Part shown: positions 23,160 to 33,556 of the stretch, piece by piece
Layout: each line of letters starts with the position of its first letter
Numbering within the stretch: position 1 is the stretch's first letter
From: Anagrus nilaparvatae
Lineage: Eukaryota; Arthropoda; Insecta; Hymenoptera; Mymaridae
Direction: 5' to 3'
DNA: 64,000 bases
Assembly: GCA_022575985.1 (NCBI GenBank)
Contig: JAKSXM010000288.1
Coordinates: forward strand, 5,917,501-5,981,500
Translations under genes and position numbers: made by a program
The notes under the pieces: generated by a model
Told to the model about the DNA's origin: nothing
The model's input: only the letters and a program-made list of their open reading frames with translations
The model's database searches: none

Positions 23160-24687
23160 ATATATGTGCATTTCTAAGAAAAAATCCTTTTTATGAGCAT
23201 CAAAAATGAAGAAAAAAAAATTTACGAGGCCGCGACTGCCACCATGATTTTCTGGTAGTTTGAACCCTACAGAATGCAAAAAAAAAGCGTGAACACGAAA
23301 TCGGCGATGGATGCCAAAAAGATTTTGCCACTTTTATGTCAAAAACCGTGTTTTTCGTATCTAAGCTACCCCAAATTTTCAAAATAACTTTTTAGGTAAA
23401 TAAAATTTTAAAAAAATTGGTAAAAAATCTGATTGCCAGGAAAAAATCACTCCAGAAGAAAAAAAAACTTTTCTTTTTCCGATGAAATTTAGCCAAGTTA
23501 TCGTCAATTTAAGATTTTACTCAAATTTGTCTTAAAAAAGATTGAAGTTCTATATTGAAAAATGCCTGTTTCTGAACTTTAAACATGCATTACTCGCTTG
23601 ATTTTCATCGTAAAATAGTAATTTTTTTTTTTAAATCGATGTATTTTTCCCTGGCAATTCATTTCTTTATCAAAAAAATCATTTTTATGTACCAAATTTC
23701 AATTTTCAGGTCAAAAGCCTTTGAAAACTGTAAGTCGCAAAATTTACTTAACACCGTTTTCGACCCAAAAATTGAAATTTGGTCAATAAAAATGGTTTCT
23801 TTCTTGAAGAAATGAATACTCAGGAAAAAATTAATTGATTTAAAAAAAAAATTTATTATTTTACGATGAAAATCAAGCGAATAATGCATATTTTAAGTTC
23901 AGAAACAGGCTTTTTTCAATAGAATTTCAATCATTTTTAAGACAAATTTCAGCAATAATATGCATTACTCGCTTGATTTTCATCGTAAAATAATAATTTT
24001 TTTTTTTAAATCAATTAATTTTTCCCTGAGTTTTCATTTCTTCAAGAAAGAAATCATTTTCATTGACCAAATTTCAATTTTTAGGTCGAAAACTGTGTTA
24101 AGTTTTTTATCAATTTCAGTTTTCAAAGGCTTTTGACCTAAAAATTGAAATTTGGTACATAAAGATGATTTTTTTGATAAAGAAATGAATACTCAGGAAA
24201 AAATTAATCGATTTTAAAAAAAAAATTATTATTTTACGATGAAAATCAAGCGAGTAATGCATGTTTAAAGTTCAGAAACAGGCATTTTTCAATATAGAAC
24301 TTCAATCTTTTTTAAGACAAATTTGAGTAAAATCTTAAATTGACGATAACTTGGCTAAATTTTATCGGAAAAAGAAAAGTTTTTTTTTCTTCTGGAGTGA
24401 TTTTTCCCTGGAAATCAGAATTTTCACCAATTTTTTTAAAATTTTATTTACCTAAAAAGTTATTTTGAAAATTTGGGGTAGCTCAGATACGAAAAACACG
24501 GTTTTTGACATAAAAGTGGCAAAATCTTTTTGGCATCCATCGCCAATTTCGTGTTCACGCTTTTTTTTTGCATTCTGTAGGGTTCAAACTACCAGAAAAT
24601 CATGGTGGCAGTCGCGGCCTCGTAAATTTTTTTTTCTTCATTTTTGGTGCTCATAAAAAGGATTTTTTCGTAGAAATGCACATATAT
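23160..24687. mobile_element. 1.53-kb fold-back element
   Basis: The arms mirror about position 23923: features at x reappear at 47847-x near both ends. Outer arms contain TTCTGGTAGTTTGAACCCTA and TGCCACTTTTATGTCAAAAA. Inside are several alternating inverted copies of an approximately 150-bp module beginning ATGCATTACTCGCTTGATTT (about 23585, 23890, 23960, 24262). The outer ~150 bp is shared with the arms at 53735-56279. The small frames here are all arm reflections. Confidence 0.8.
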
Positions 24688-24739
24688 ATGTTGCTGTATA
24701 ATAGACATTTTAGTATTATAGGCTATTATCCGTATTATA

Positions 24740-24955
24740 GAAAAATAAAGCCTTTAAATTCACATCTTGCCTACGATACTGAATTTTTTAGTATTATAGC
24801 CTATTATACGTGAATTAGCCTATAAAATGACGAAACGCCGTATTATAGAAATTAAATTTTTTTTCTAGTCTACTATAATAAAAATTCATAAGCGCGCCAA
24901 ATATAAAATAAATATGTTATTTATTAATTTTTTGTACATTTATATTAACATTTTT
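24740..24955. repeat. interspersed repeat, second copy at 42785-43005
   Basis: AATAAAGCCTTTAAATTCAC through to ACATTTATATTAACA is nearly colinear in the two copies. Internal TATTATAGCCTATTATACG-like blocks alternate in orientation. Confidence 0.6.
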
Positions 24956-25065
24956 GGTTCCTCAAAGAGGAACCATTGTGTTAGGTCAAAATTTGATTAT
25001 CTATTTTTTGGCATATAAGCACGTTTTGGGACCCCAGGAAGCTAAAAAACCGGTTTTTAAAAAAA

Positions 25066-25140
25066 GTCTGTATGTGTGTGTGCGTGTGCGTGCGTGCGTG
25101 CGTGTGTGTGTGTGTGTGTGTGTGTGTACGTATGTATGTA
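25066..25140 (+). repeat. (TG)n/(CGTG)n microsatellite
   Basis: Uninterrupted TG runs mixed with TGCG units. Confidence 0.9.
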
Positions 25141-25294
25141 ATCGGTGATATTTCACAAATATTATGGAATTAAAAAAGTAAAAATAATATTTTATTGACC
25201 AGAATTGGAGCTGAACTTAATTTTTTATTGTTTCAAGTTATTTAAAATAAATAAAACAATACAAATTAATTTGATGTGTAACAATTTTTTTATT

Positions 25295-25340
25295 TCACAA
25301 TATTTCACCAACAAATCCGTTGGCCTCTTCAGGTGATCTG
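25295..25340 (-). ncRNA. hammerhead-ribozyme-like motif 3' of a PLE fragment
   Basis: Read on the minus strand: TCAC, then CTGAAGA (matching the CUGANGA core), a stem II with CCAAC/GTTGG arms around GGATTT, GAAA, TATT, then GTGA, which can pair with the initial TCAC as stem I. Stem III would be only two bases, as in the minimal dimer-active hammerheads known from Penelope-like elements. It lies about 270 bp downstream of the GIY-YIG frame in the same orientation. Activity is inferred. Confidence 0.4.
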
Positions 25341-25602
25341 AATACAAAAGTTATATAATTTTTTCTTAATTACTAATGAACAATATGAGAATTTAAAAAC
25401 ATTTTTATATTAACAATGTGTTAAACTTACATAAAAATACTTGTTTTCTTGAGCTATGCGACACTGGGTGCTGCCGACATGAGACTAATTATTTTTTATT
25501 TTTTAAAAAAATCTTTGAAAAAATCTTTATAAATACATTAAATAGCCATATGTTTTTCATCACATTTCTTTAATATACGTATCATATGTATTTGAATATT
25601 TA

Positions 25603-25910
25603 TTAACGTGGGACTATGACATTTTTGTATATAGAATTAAACGACCCGGCATTCTCATTTTCATTTATCGTATTATTAAATTTATTGATATACACCGCTT
25701 CCGAAAATTTTCTTGTTCTAAAATCTGGTTCCGTGTCTAATATCACGATATTGTTAAAATCCATATTATGCAACAGTTTGCAATGATTAGGTATTGGTTT
25801 ATCTAACTTTTTCTTGATGTCTTTCAAATGGCCCTCCATCCGTTTAAAAATTCTACGTTTAGTTTCACCAATATATGACACATCACAATCCGCACTAAGA
25901 CCTAATTTTT
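25603..25910 (-). pseudogene. Penelope-like element, GIY-YIG C-terminal fragment
   Basis: The peptide contains CDVSYIGETKRRIFKRMEGH (GIY-YIG nuclease core: YIG, then the Arg of the second helix), followed by a hydrophobic ILDTEPDFRTRKFSEAVYI region with the conserved Glu. It is the endonuclease end of a PLE polyprotein. Upstream (above about 25905) the sequence passes straight into satellite DNA, so the RT portion is missing. Confidence 0.65.
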
Positions 25911-25964
25911 TTTTCAAAAATTTTTTCACCAAAAAAGCTCGAGGTACTTTTTTTTTTTTTATTT

Positions 25965-28900
25965 TGGATGTAAGACCTCATTTATTTCCACGAAAGTACT
26001 TATATTTGAAAGTATGGTTTTCACATGATATTTTGAATCGGATACTTAATTTTCTGAAAATTTTTTTTCTAAAATTTTTTTCACAAAAAAATACAAAAAA
26101 TACCAATTTTTTTTTTCTTATTGGAAGAAGTATCTAACTTATTTCCATGGAAGTACTAGTTTTAAGAACCTCGTTTATAGTAATTTTTTGGATCTGATAC
26201 TTAGTTTTTTCAAAATTTTTTTCTCAAGATTAAAAAAAAAGAAAAATAAAAAAAACTGCAATATTTTTTTTTTTTTGGTGTAATACCTCATTTAATTCTA
26301 TGAAAGTACTAGTATCTCACAGTGGTCTGGAATGCGAAAAAAGTTTCACCACGATGCTCCCAAAAATCTCTGGTATTTTCTTATTCTATAGGGTCTCCTG
26401 AGGCAGGAAATGCTTGTCCCAAAATTAAAATCGTAGCTCTCGGGGAGAACCGCCCCAATTTGGGGGTTCTTGGGGGGTAAAAAAAAAATATTTTTTTTTT
26501 TAATTTAACATTTTTTACATGATTTTAGACCATATAAAGTGACGAACAAGTGAGGAACACAAAAAATTTTGCTTCTCCTATAGTTTTTTTTTAGTTGGAA
26601 GGCTCAAAATCATATTTTTTCAATATTTGGAAAAAACCAATTTCTGAAATTTTTTAAATAAATTAAAATTATTTTTAATGATGGATTTATTTTTTTTCAA
26701 TTGTTTTGTGATTATAATTTACTAAAATAAGTTTATTAAGTACCAAAAAATACAAATTTTCAATTTTCAAGGTCTTAGAGCAACTCAAATGTTAAATATT
26801 GGATTTTTTTAAAATTTCACAGACTTGGGATTTTTCTATCAGATTCAAATGAGGTTATAAACTGGATTTAAAGACGTATTCTATATTAATTTTTCCAGTA
26901 CAATCTGAATTCGCTATTTATTTTAACATTTTACCACGATTTTTAGGAGAAAAATCCGTTTTTTTGTTTTTTGTGGTTTCAATTTTAAAGAGACCAAGTT
27001 TCGCAGGTTTCAAGAAAAAATTTTCTGAATAATATTTACAAGAGTCACTTATATATTTTTTCCTCTGAAATTCAATGAAATCGCTAGTTTTTTAGTCCGG
27101 AGTTTTCCTTTCTAGTGAATTAAAGATTTTGTAATAATTCTATAATCTCAGTTTCATGTAACTAAAAAATTGGTTAGGTCAGTGAAGTTTCACCACAAGA
27201 CAGAGAAAAGTTTTTATATTTTCTAGAGTACTTTTTCTCTCAATATTCATTTATTTAAAAAAATTTTAGACATTTCAAACCCTTCAGGCTCAAATTGGCT
27301 ACTTTAGCAAAATAGCAAATATGAAATTGGACAAAATCAGTAAAAATAGAAACAAATGATTTTTTGGCGAAGGAAAATTCCGGATGAAAAAATTAGCGAT
27401 TTCATTAAATTTCAGAGGAAAAATATATAAGTGACTCTTGTAAATATTATTCAAAAAATTTTTCCTTGAAACCTGCGAAACTTTAAAAAATTGGTCCCTT
27501 GAAAATTGAAACCACAAAAAACAAAAAAACGGATTTTTCTCCTAAAAATCGTGGTAAAATGTAAAAATAAATAGCGAATTCAGATCGTACTGGAAAAATT
27601 ACTATGGAATGCGTCTTTAAATCCAGTTTATAACCTCATTTGAATCTGATAGAAAAATCCCAAGTCTGTGAAATTTAAAAAAAATCCAATATTTAACATT
27701 TGAGTTGCTCTAAGACCTTGAAAATTGAAAATTTGTTTTTTTTTGGTCCCAAATAAACTTATTTTAGTAAATTATAATCACAAATAATTGAAAAAAAATA
27801 AATCCATCATTAAAAATAATTTTAATTTATTTAAAAAATTCCAGAAATTGGTTTTTTTCAAATATTGAAAAAAAATGATTTTGAGCCTTCCAACTCAAAA
27901 AAAAACTATAGGACAAGCAAAATTTTTTGTGTTCCTCACTTGTTCGTCACTTTATATGGTCTAAAATCATGTAAAAAATGTTAAATTAAAGAAAAAAAAT
28001 TTTTTTTTTACCTCCCAAGAACCCCCAAATTGGTGCGGTTCTCCCCAAGAGCTACGGTTTTAATTTTAGGACAAGCATTTCCTGCCTCAGGAGACCCTAT
28101 AGAATAAGAAAATACCAGAGATTTTTGGGAGCATCGTGGTGAAACTTTTTTCGCGTTCCAGACCACTGTGATCTGAAAATATTGTAACTAGTGATATTTC
28201 AAAACCATTATCGAATTAAGACCTAATTTTTTTTCCAAAAATTTTTTTATTAAAAAAATCTCAAACCCCCTTTTTTTTTAATTTGGATGTAATACCTCAT
28301 TCATTTCCACGAAAGTACTTATACTTGAAAGTATGGTTTTTACTTGATATCTCCAATCTGATACTTAATTTTTTGAAAATTTTTTTCCTAAAATTTTTTT
28401 CACAAAAAAATACAAAAAATACGAAACTTTTTTTTCTTTTTGGACGCAGTACCTAATTTATTTCCATGGAATTACTAGTTTTAAGAACCTCGTTTACAGT
28501 AATTTTTTGGAATTGATACTTAATTTTTTCAAAATTTTTATTCTCTAAATTAAAAAAAAGAAAAATAAAAAAAATTGCAATATTTTTTTGGTGTAATACC
28601 TCTTTTAATTCTATGAAAGTACTAATATTTTAAAATATTGTAACCAGTGATATTCCAAAATAATTATCGAACGAATTCCTAACTTTTTTTTCCAAAAATT
28701 TTTTTATTAAAAAAATCTCAAAATACTTTTTTTTTTTTTTAATTTGGATGTAATACCTCATTCATTTCCATGAAAGTACTTATACTTGAAAGTATGGTTT
28801 TTACTCGATATCTTGAATCTGATAATTAATTTTTTGAAAATTTTTTTCTTCAAAATCTTCGTTACAAAAAAATATATAAAACATCAAATTTATTTTTCGT

Positions 28901-28990
28901 ATTGGACATATCTAATTTATTTCAATGAGAGTACAAATTTTATAAATTTAGTTTATAGTAATTTTTTGTATCCGATCACAATTTTTTTTT
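25965..28990. repeat. satellite-like array, ~154-bp monomers in 462-bp trimers
   Basis: Three diverged monomer types alternate. Each has a 'taccTCATTTATTTCCATGAAAGTACT' core (shown here only in part) and the ATTTTTTGAAAATTTTTTTC tail. The type starting at about 28290 recurs at about 28752 (462 bp). The partial array at 25965-26313 continues at 28175-28990 after interruption by the fold-back at 26318-28170. Related monomers occur in inverted orientation at about 61880-62460. Confidence 0.65.
26318..28170. mobile_element. 1.85-kb fold-back inserted in the satellite array
   Basis: Terminal arms CACAGTGGTCTGG (26318) and CCAGACCACTGTG (28170) extend about 900 bp to a centre near 27243 with few differences. 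The flanking ATCT (26314-26317 and 28171-28174) is a probable 4-bp target-site duplication. Joining the flanks restores the satellite monomer (AGTACTAGTATCTGAAAATA), as in the intact monomer near 28620. No coding capacity. Confidence 0.8.
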
Positions 28991-29908
28991 TTATTTTCAT
29001 ATAAATTATAACACACAAGAAAGAATGATCGAAATCTTGCCTCTTTTTGACTTCATCGGATTATTTTGTTCGTTGCTATGTTTATTTATGTATGCAGCTT
29101 AATGAAATTATAAACAATAATAAACAGCCTAAAAATATTAAATGGTTATGTTTGCATTTTAAAATTAAGATTTAAAAGTTATATTGGCATTTTTTAAAGA
29201 ATCAAACAATTTATAGAATTAAATAATTTATTATTTTGTGATTAATAGAAATAATAGAAATAATATAAATAAAAATCATTGAATTTGTGCTACATGTGCC
29301 GGTGCCTATTTTTGTGCCTGTGTCTTATGTTTGTGCCTAACTTTATTTTGACGTTTAAAAAGGTTATGCACTTTAATTTATGAAAATTTTAACGAAATTT
29401 TAAGAATTATTAAATAATATTTTAAATATTAAAAAAAAACTTATATAGGTTACCTTAACTAAAATAGGTTATTTTTTCAAATTCATTAGAAATTTATATA
29501 AAAATTAAAAAATAATTATTTTGAGTAATAGAATATAAAAAAAATAGTATTAACAAATAATAACGAAAATATAACCGACACTATAACAAATTTAATTAAT
29601 AGATTTTAAAAAAGTTATTTTGTTAAAAATAATATTTTTTTTTAATTTAATTATTATTATTTATTTAGGTACTAGATGCCGTCAATGACGGGTAGAGTGA
29701 AGCTGACCAAATTAGGAAAAACTTGAAGTATTTTTTTAATTTTGGGGTTTTAAAAGCTTTGATTTGATCGAGTTCAATATCAATGTGTAAATAAGACGTA
29801 AAAATCTATTAATAATAATTATACAGATCTCAAATTCTCTTTCCTTTCCCAAAGTTTAAATAATACGAATCAACTTGAAAAGTTTAATATGTTAATTTGT
29901 TGTATATT

Positions 29909-30845
29909 TGCCGGGGACTTAAATGCCAGGGCCGTGGAATGGGGAATGCCAACCATGAACCATAGGGAAACGTTGATCCTAGAGATGGCCGCTAGAACTG
30001 ATCTAGTGGTCTTGAACTCTGGGAACAATTCCAACCTACGCAAGGCCAGGCTTTGGTGAATCGATCCCTGACGTCACTTTTGCCTCGGCCGGGTTGGCAG
30101 AAAGAGTGGGTGGTTGGAGGGTGATGGATGGAGCCAATGGCAGTGACCATAATTACATCACCTTCAAAGTGCGTGATAGGGTCGTTAATCGGCCCCCGTA
30201 CAAAAAGCGCCCACTAGGCTGGAATGTGTCAAAGATGGACGAGGATAGATTTGTGGAATATCTTCGTGAAGAGTCCTCGTCTATCCCAGCCTGGCATGGA
30301 GGACCGACCACCCCTGGAGAGGCAGAGACTCTTGTCAAGAGGGTAACTGCTCTTCTGAGGGGAGCTTGCGATGCCTCTATGCTGCGTAAACTGTCCAGGG
30401 AGGGTGAAAGAAGCGTGTACTGGTGGAATGAAAAAATTGCGGAGCTTAGGCGGGTCTGTCACGGGGCACGCAAAAGACGGCAAAGAGCGCATGGCCGCCC
30501 AGAGCTGGCTACGCGCTCTGAAAAGTACAAGGAAGCCAAGCATAGGCTTGCAAAAGCCATCCGCCTCAGCAAGGCGCGCTGTCTTCGGTCGCTAAGAGAT
30601 GATATCAACAGCGACCCGTGGGGCCTGGGATATAAGGTTGTCATGGGTAAACTTAAGTCCGGGTGTGACAACACGATTGATGAAGCAGCGACCAAAAGAA
30701 TAGTGGACGCTCTCTTTCCGGATCATCCAAACCAACAACACCCGGCTTTGGGTGTCCCGAGGGAGCAAGTTCCGCTATTTAGCGAGGCGGAGATGCTTCA
30801 GGCAATTAGGTCAATGGAAAATAGGAAAGCGTCAGGACCAGGCTA
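29909..30845 (+). mobile_element. R1-like LINE fragment (endonuclease end to pre-RT linker)
   Basis: It begins abruptly at GCCGGGGACTTAAATGCCAG, i.e. at the AGDLNAR motif, and shares about 170 bp with the copy at 18007-18180. A frame break precedes the open frame 30094-30846, which encodes the end of the endonuclease (GSDHNYITF: the conserved S-D-H) and a basic linker. It stops at KASGPG, the known lead-in to LINE reverse transcriptase. The junction to the 3' unit is direct, so RT and C-terminal parts are deleted. Confidence 0.75.
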
Positions 30846-31185
30846 GGTATAATACAAATGTTACGCAACGTTACAATACAATTTTCTAAATTTATAATAT
30901 TTAATTATCACCTTACTAGATGTTAAGATTCTAAACTATTCTGATTCCCAAAATGCGTAAATTCTAGGACTCTAAATCAAAATTATCCCAAGTCCTTAAA
31001 TCCGAATTATTCCAAGTCATTAAATCGATATTATTCTAGGTCACTAAGACCAGATTTTTCAAAGTACCTAAATTGAAATTAATCGAACTCTCATTTGACC
31101 CCCCCCCCTTAAACCGGACAAATTTGATCCCCCCTTAATTTTCAAGTTTTGAGGTACCCCCTCCCCATAAACATGTTCCATGTTA
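30846..31185 (+). repeat. R1-like 3' UTR unit, second copy
   Basis: TAGGTATAATACAAATGTTA through to AAACATGTTCCATGTTAA, with the same degenerate TTATTCCAAGTC tandem repeats and C-run block as at 18640-19215. Confidence 0.65.
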
Positions 31186-31839
31186 ATATTGTTTTAATTG
31201 AGCTTCTATAGTGTAAATTATACTCAAGATCGTTAAGGGCGCTCTCTCCGACACTGGTGTTTTTTCGCAGCACATTTTGAAATTAAGATTTTTTAACCAT
31301 ATAATTATTTATAATATGTATTTTTTAATAAAATATTTTAATGCATTTATTATTAGGTACAAAAATAAAAAAAAAGGAAAATGTTTATTTCTTTAAAAAA
31401 ATACGTTATGTTAAATTTTTAATATTTTTTGGGTCATAAAAGCCTGAATTTCCATATCTGGATAACTTAGATCAAAATTCTGCTTGGCTCATATTGAATT
31501 TTTAACGGTTAATACTATTTTTATTTATATTCTACTACTCAAAATAATTATTTTTTAATTTTTATATTTTCTAATGAATTTGAAAATATAACCTATTTTA
31601 GTTAAGGTAACCTATATAAGTTTTTTTTAAATATTTAAAATATTATTTAAAATTCTTGAAATTTCGTTAAAATTTTCAAATTAAAGTGCATAACCTTTTT
31701 AAACATCAAAATAAAGTTAGGCACAAACATAAGGCACAGGCACCAAAATAGGCACCGGCACATGTAGCACTAATTAAATGATTCATAAATAATGTTAAAA
31801 TCTTGAAGCAATTAATGTGGTTATTTTTTTTATTACAAA

Positions 31840-31872
31840 ATATTATTATTATTATTATTATTATTATTATCG
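31840..31872. repeat. (ATT)n microsatellite
   Basis: About ten uninterrupted TTA/ATT units. Confidence 0.9.
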
Positions 31873-32369
31873 TTGTTGCGGAAGATTGGTCAAATGCAAG
31901 AAGTACACTAAGAAAATAAATTATGAGAAATTATTAGAAATTAATTATTATAAATTATTATAAATTTTCGCATCGTTACCAACCATTTATTTGACAAAAC
32001 AAAAAAATCATGTTACCCAATATTTTAATTTTTAAGGGATAATTATACATTCTAATAAAATAAAATTTTATAAAAAAAAATAAAATTAGCTTTTTTTATA
32101 TTTGTCTCTTTTTAATTATGCAAAAATGATTTAAAATCCATTAATGCCGGCGCGACCAATCCATGGACGCTAGAATTTTCACTTTAATAACAAAATGATC
32201 TTAATAATCTACTCTACCAGCTACTAAAAACGAAAAATGTATGTATAATTGCATGGTTGTAATCAATAATATTTGTTGTAAATTAAGATTACAGCCCATT
32301 GTTTGAGGAACCTCAGTGCCAGCTAGTTGGCAGGGTATTTATTACATCTTAAATTTTTAAAGCAGTATA

Positions 32370-33335
32370 ATATAATATGATTAAAAATTTTTATTTAATT
32401 GTACAAGGACCACTTAAATGACACCTAGAACTACATAAAACCTCAGATATATAGCAATTACACCTATTTCTTGAACATTGTTTTGCAGAAGCACTACAAT
32501 TGAATTTTTTATAACCTTGATCATCCATAAGTGATTGCTAGGCTGCAGCTTCTTTCAAAGATACTATGCTTTCTCTAGGTACATCGACAATAGAAATAAA
32601 TTTTGAAGCACATTATTGTAATTCTTTTCATGGGAACCAGCCTTTTATTTTCTCATCTTTTGTGCCAATCTGATAAACGTTATTTTTAATTTTGATTATT
32701 ATACCGCAAATATTCGGTAGGTCCAAGGGCCCTCGATCTACAGTTGGTACATGTACTGTAACATTATCACCGACTTCTAGTGGAGGAAATTCTTTTTCTG
32801 TGGTATTTATCATTTTATCAGGTGCTATTTTTTGCCTTTTAAAACGATCACTGCGAGTATCGTTCAAAATTTTGTCTTTCACATAAGTTATATAAAAAGT
32901 TTTTACCATAGCCAACTGGTAAAAAATTTTCTTAGCATTCTTCACAAGCTTTTAAGTCTTTAACTGAATCGTTATCATCGCTATCATCTATGTAATGTAT
33001 CAATTTTTATCATTTATATTTTTATTAACTAACCTGAAATTATCACTTTGAAGTCTTCGTATGGAAGTTTTTGAATTATTACGCTATTTTAGTCCGATTA
33101 TTTCAGAATGATATTTTCAATCACTATAAATTCATAATTTTTATTATAATAAAAGTTTAAAACGTTTTTTTTCACACTGTGATCAGTTATATCTTTTAAA
33201 TGCTGAATGACGAGATGCTCTTGCTTTCTATCCCACAAAGCTTTATATTTTTCTTATTAGAATACACTTCTTGAACTTTTTTTTTTGAAATCTACTTGAT
33301 TTACCATTTCATTATAATCAATCATTGTTTCGCGA
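32370..33335 (-). pseudogene. KRBA2/SCAND3-like integrase element, C-terminal relic downstream of esterase 2
   Basis: Minus-strand frame 32628-32945 contains FPPLEVGDNVTVHVPTVDRG and the following IxGIIIKI..NVYQIGTK, the SH3-like segment seen in KRAB-A domain-containing protein 2-like proteins. After a frame break, 32370-32600 gives a Cys-rich tail (FNCSASAKQCSRNRCNCY, then CSSRCH..GPC) that fits the same family's end. N-terminal remnants (MIDYNEMVNQVDF...) are at about 33190-33330. The integrase catalytic domain is deleted here; it is present in the sister copy at 43428-43802. Confidence 0.7.
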
Positions 33336-33556
33336 GTATTTAAATTATTTTAAAAAAGAAATTACTTTTATACTAATATATATATCTATTTATAATAAAT
33401 ATAATAATCTAATTATAATAAATAAATAATAAATCTAATCAGGCTGACTGATTTTTTGAATTTTCACTCTAAAAAATATTTAAATTTGAAAGGGCAAGAT
33501 TTTCGAAACGTTTTGATACTTTGTCAAGTAGAGACTGAGACGAGGCACTCCGAAAA

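Larger units (their letters stand above)
29210..31860. mobile_element. element with ~300-bp terminal inverted repeats carrying an R1-like insert
   Basis: GTGCTACATGTGCCGGTGCC (29287) is mirrored by GGCACCGGCACATGTAGCAC (to 31770). Homology runs inward to about 29570 and 31500 (AGTTAAGGTAACCTATATAA) and weakly outward to about 29210 and 31860. Between the arms are unrelated AT-rich sequence and the R1-like fragment with its 3' unit. Confidence 0.65.

Noticed and set aside
23585..23889. Pair of similar ~76-residue frames on opposite strands
   Set aside because: Alternating inverted modules of the 23160-24687 fold-back; composition is Lys/Phe-rich as expected from A/T tracts.
30153..30695. Minus-strand frames inside the R1-like fragment
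   Set aside because: GC-rich antisense shadows of the LINE frame 30094-30846.
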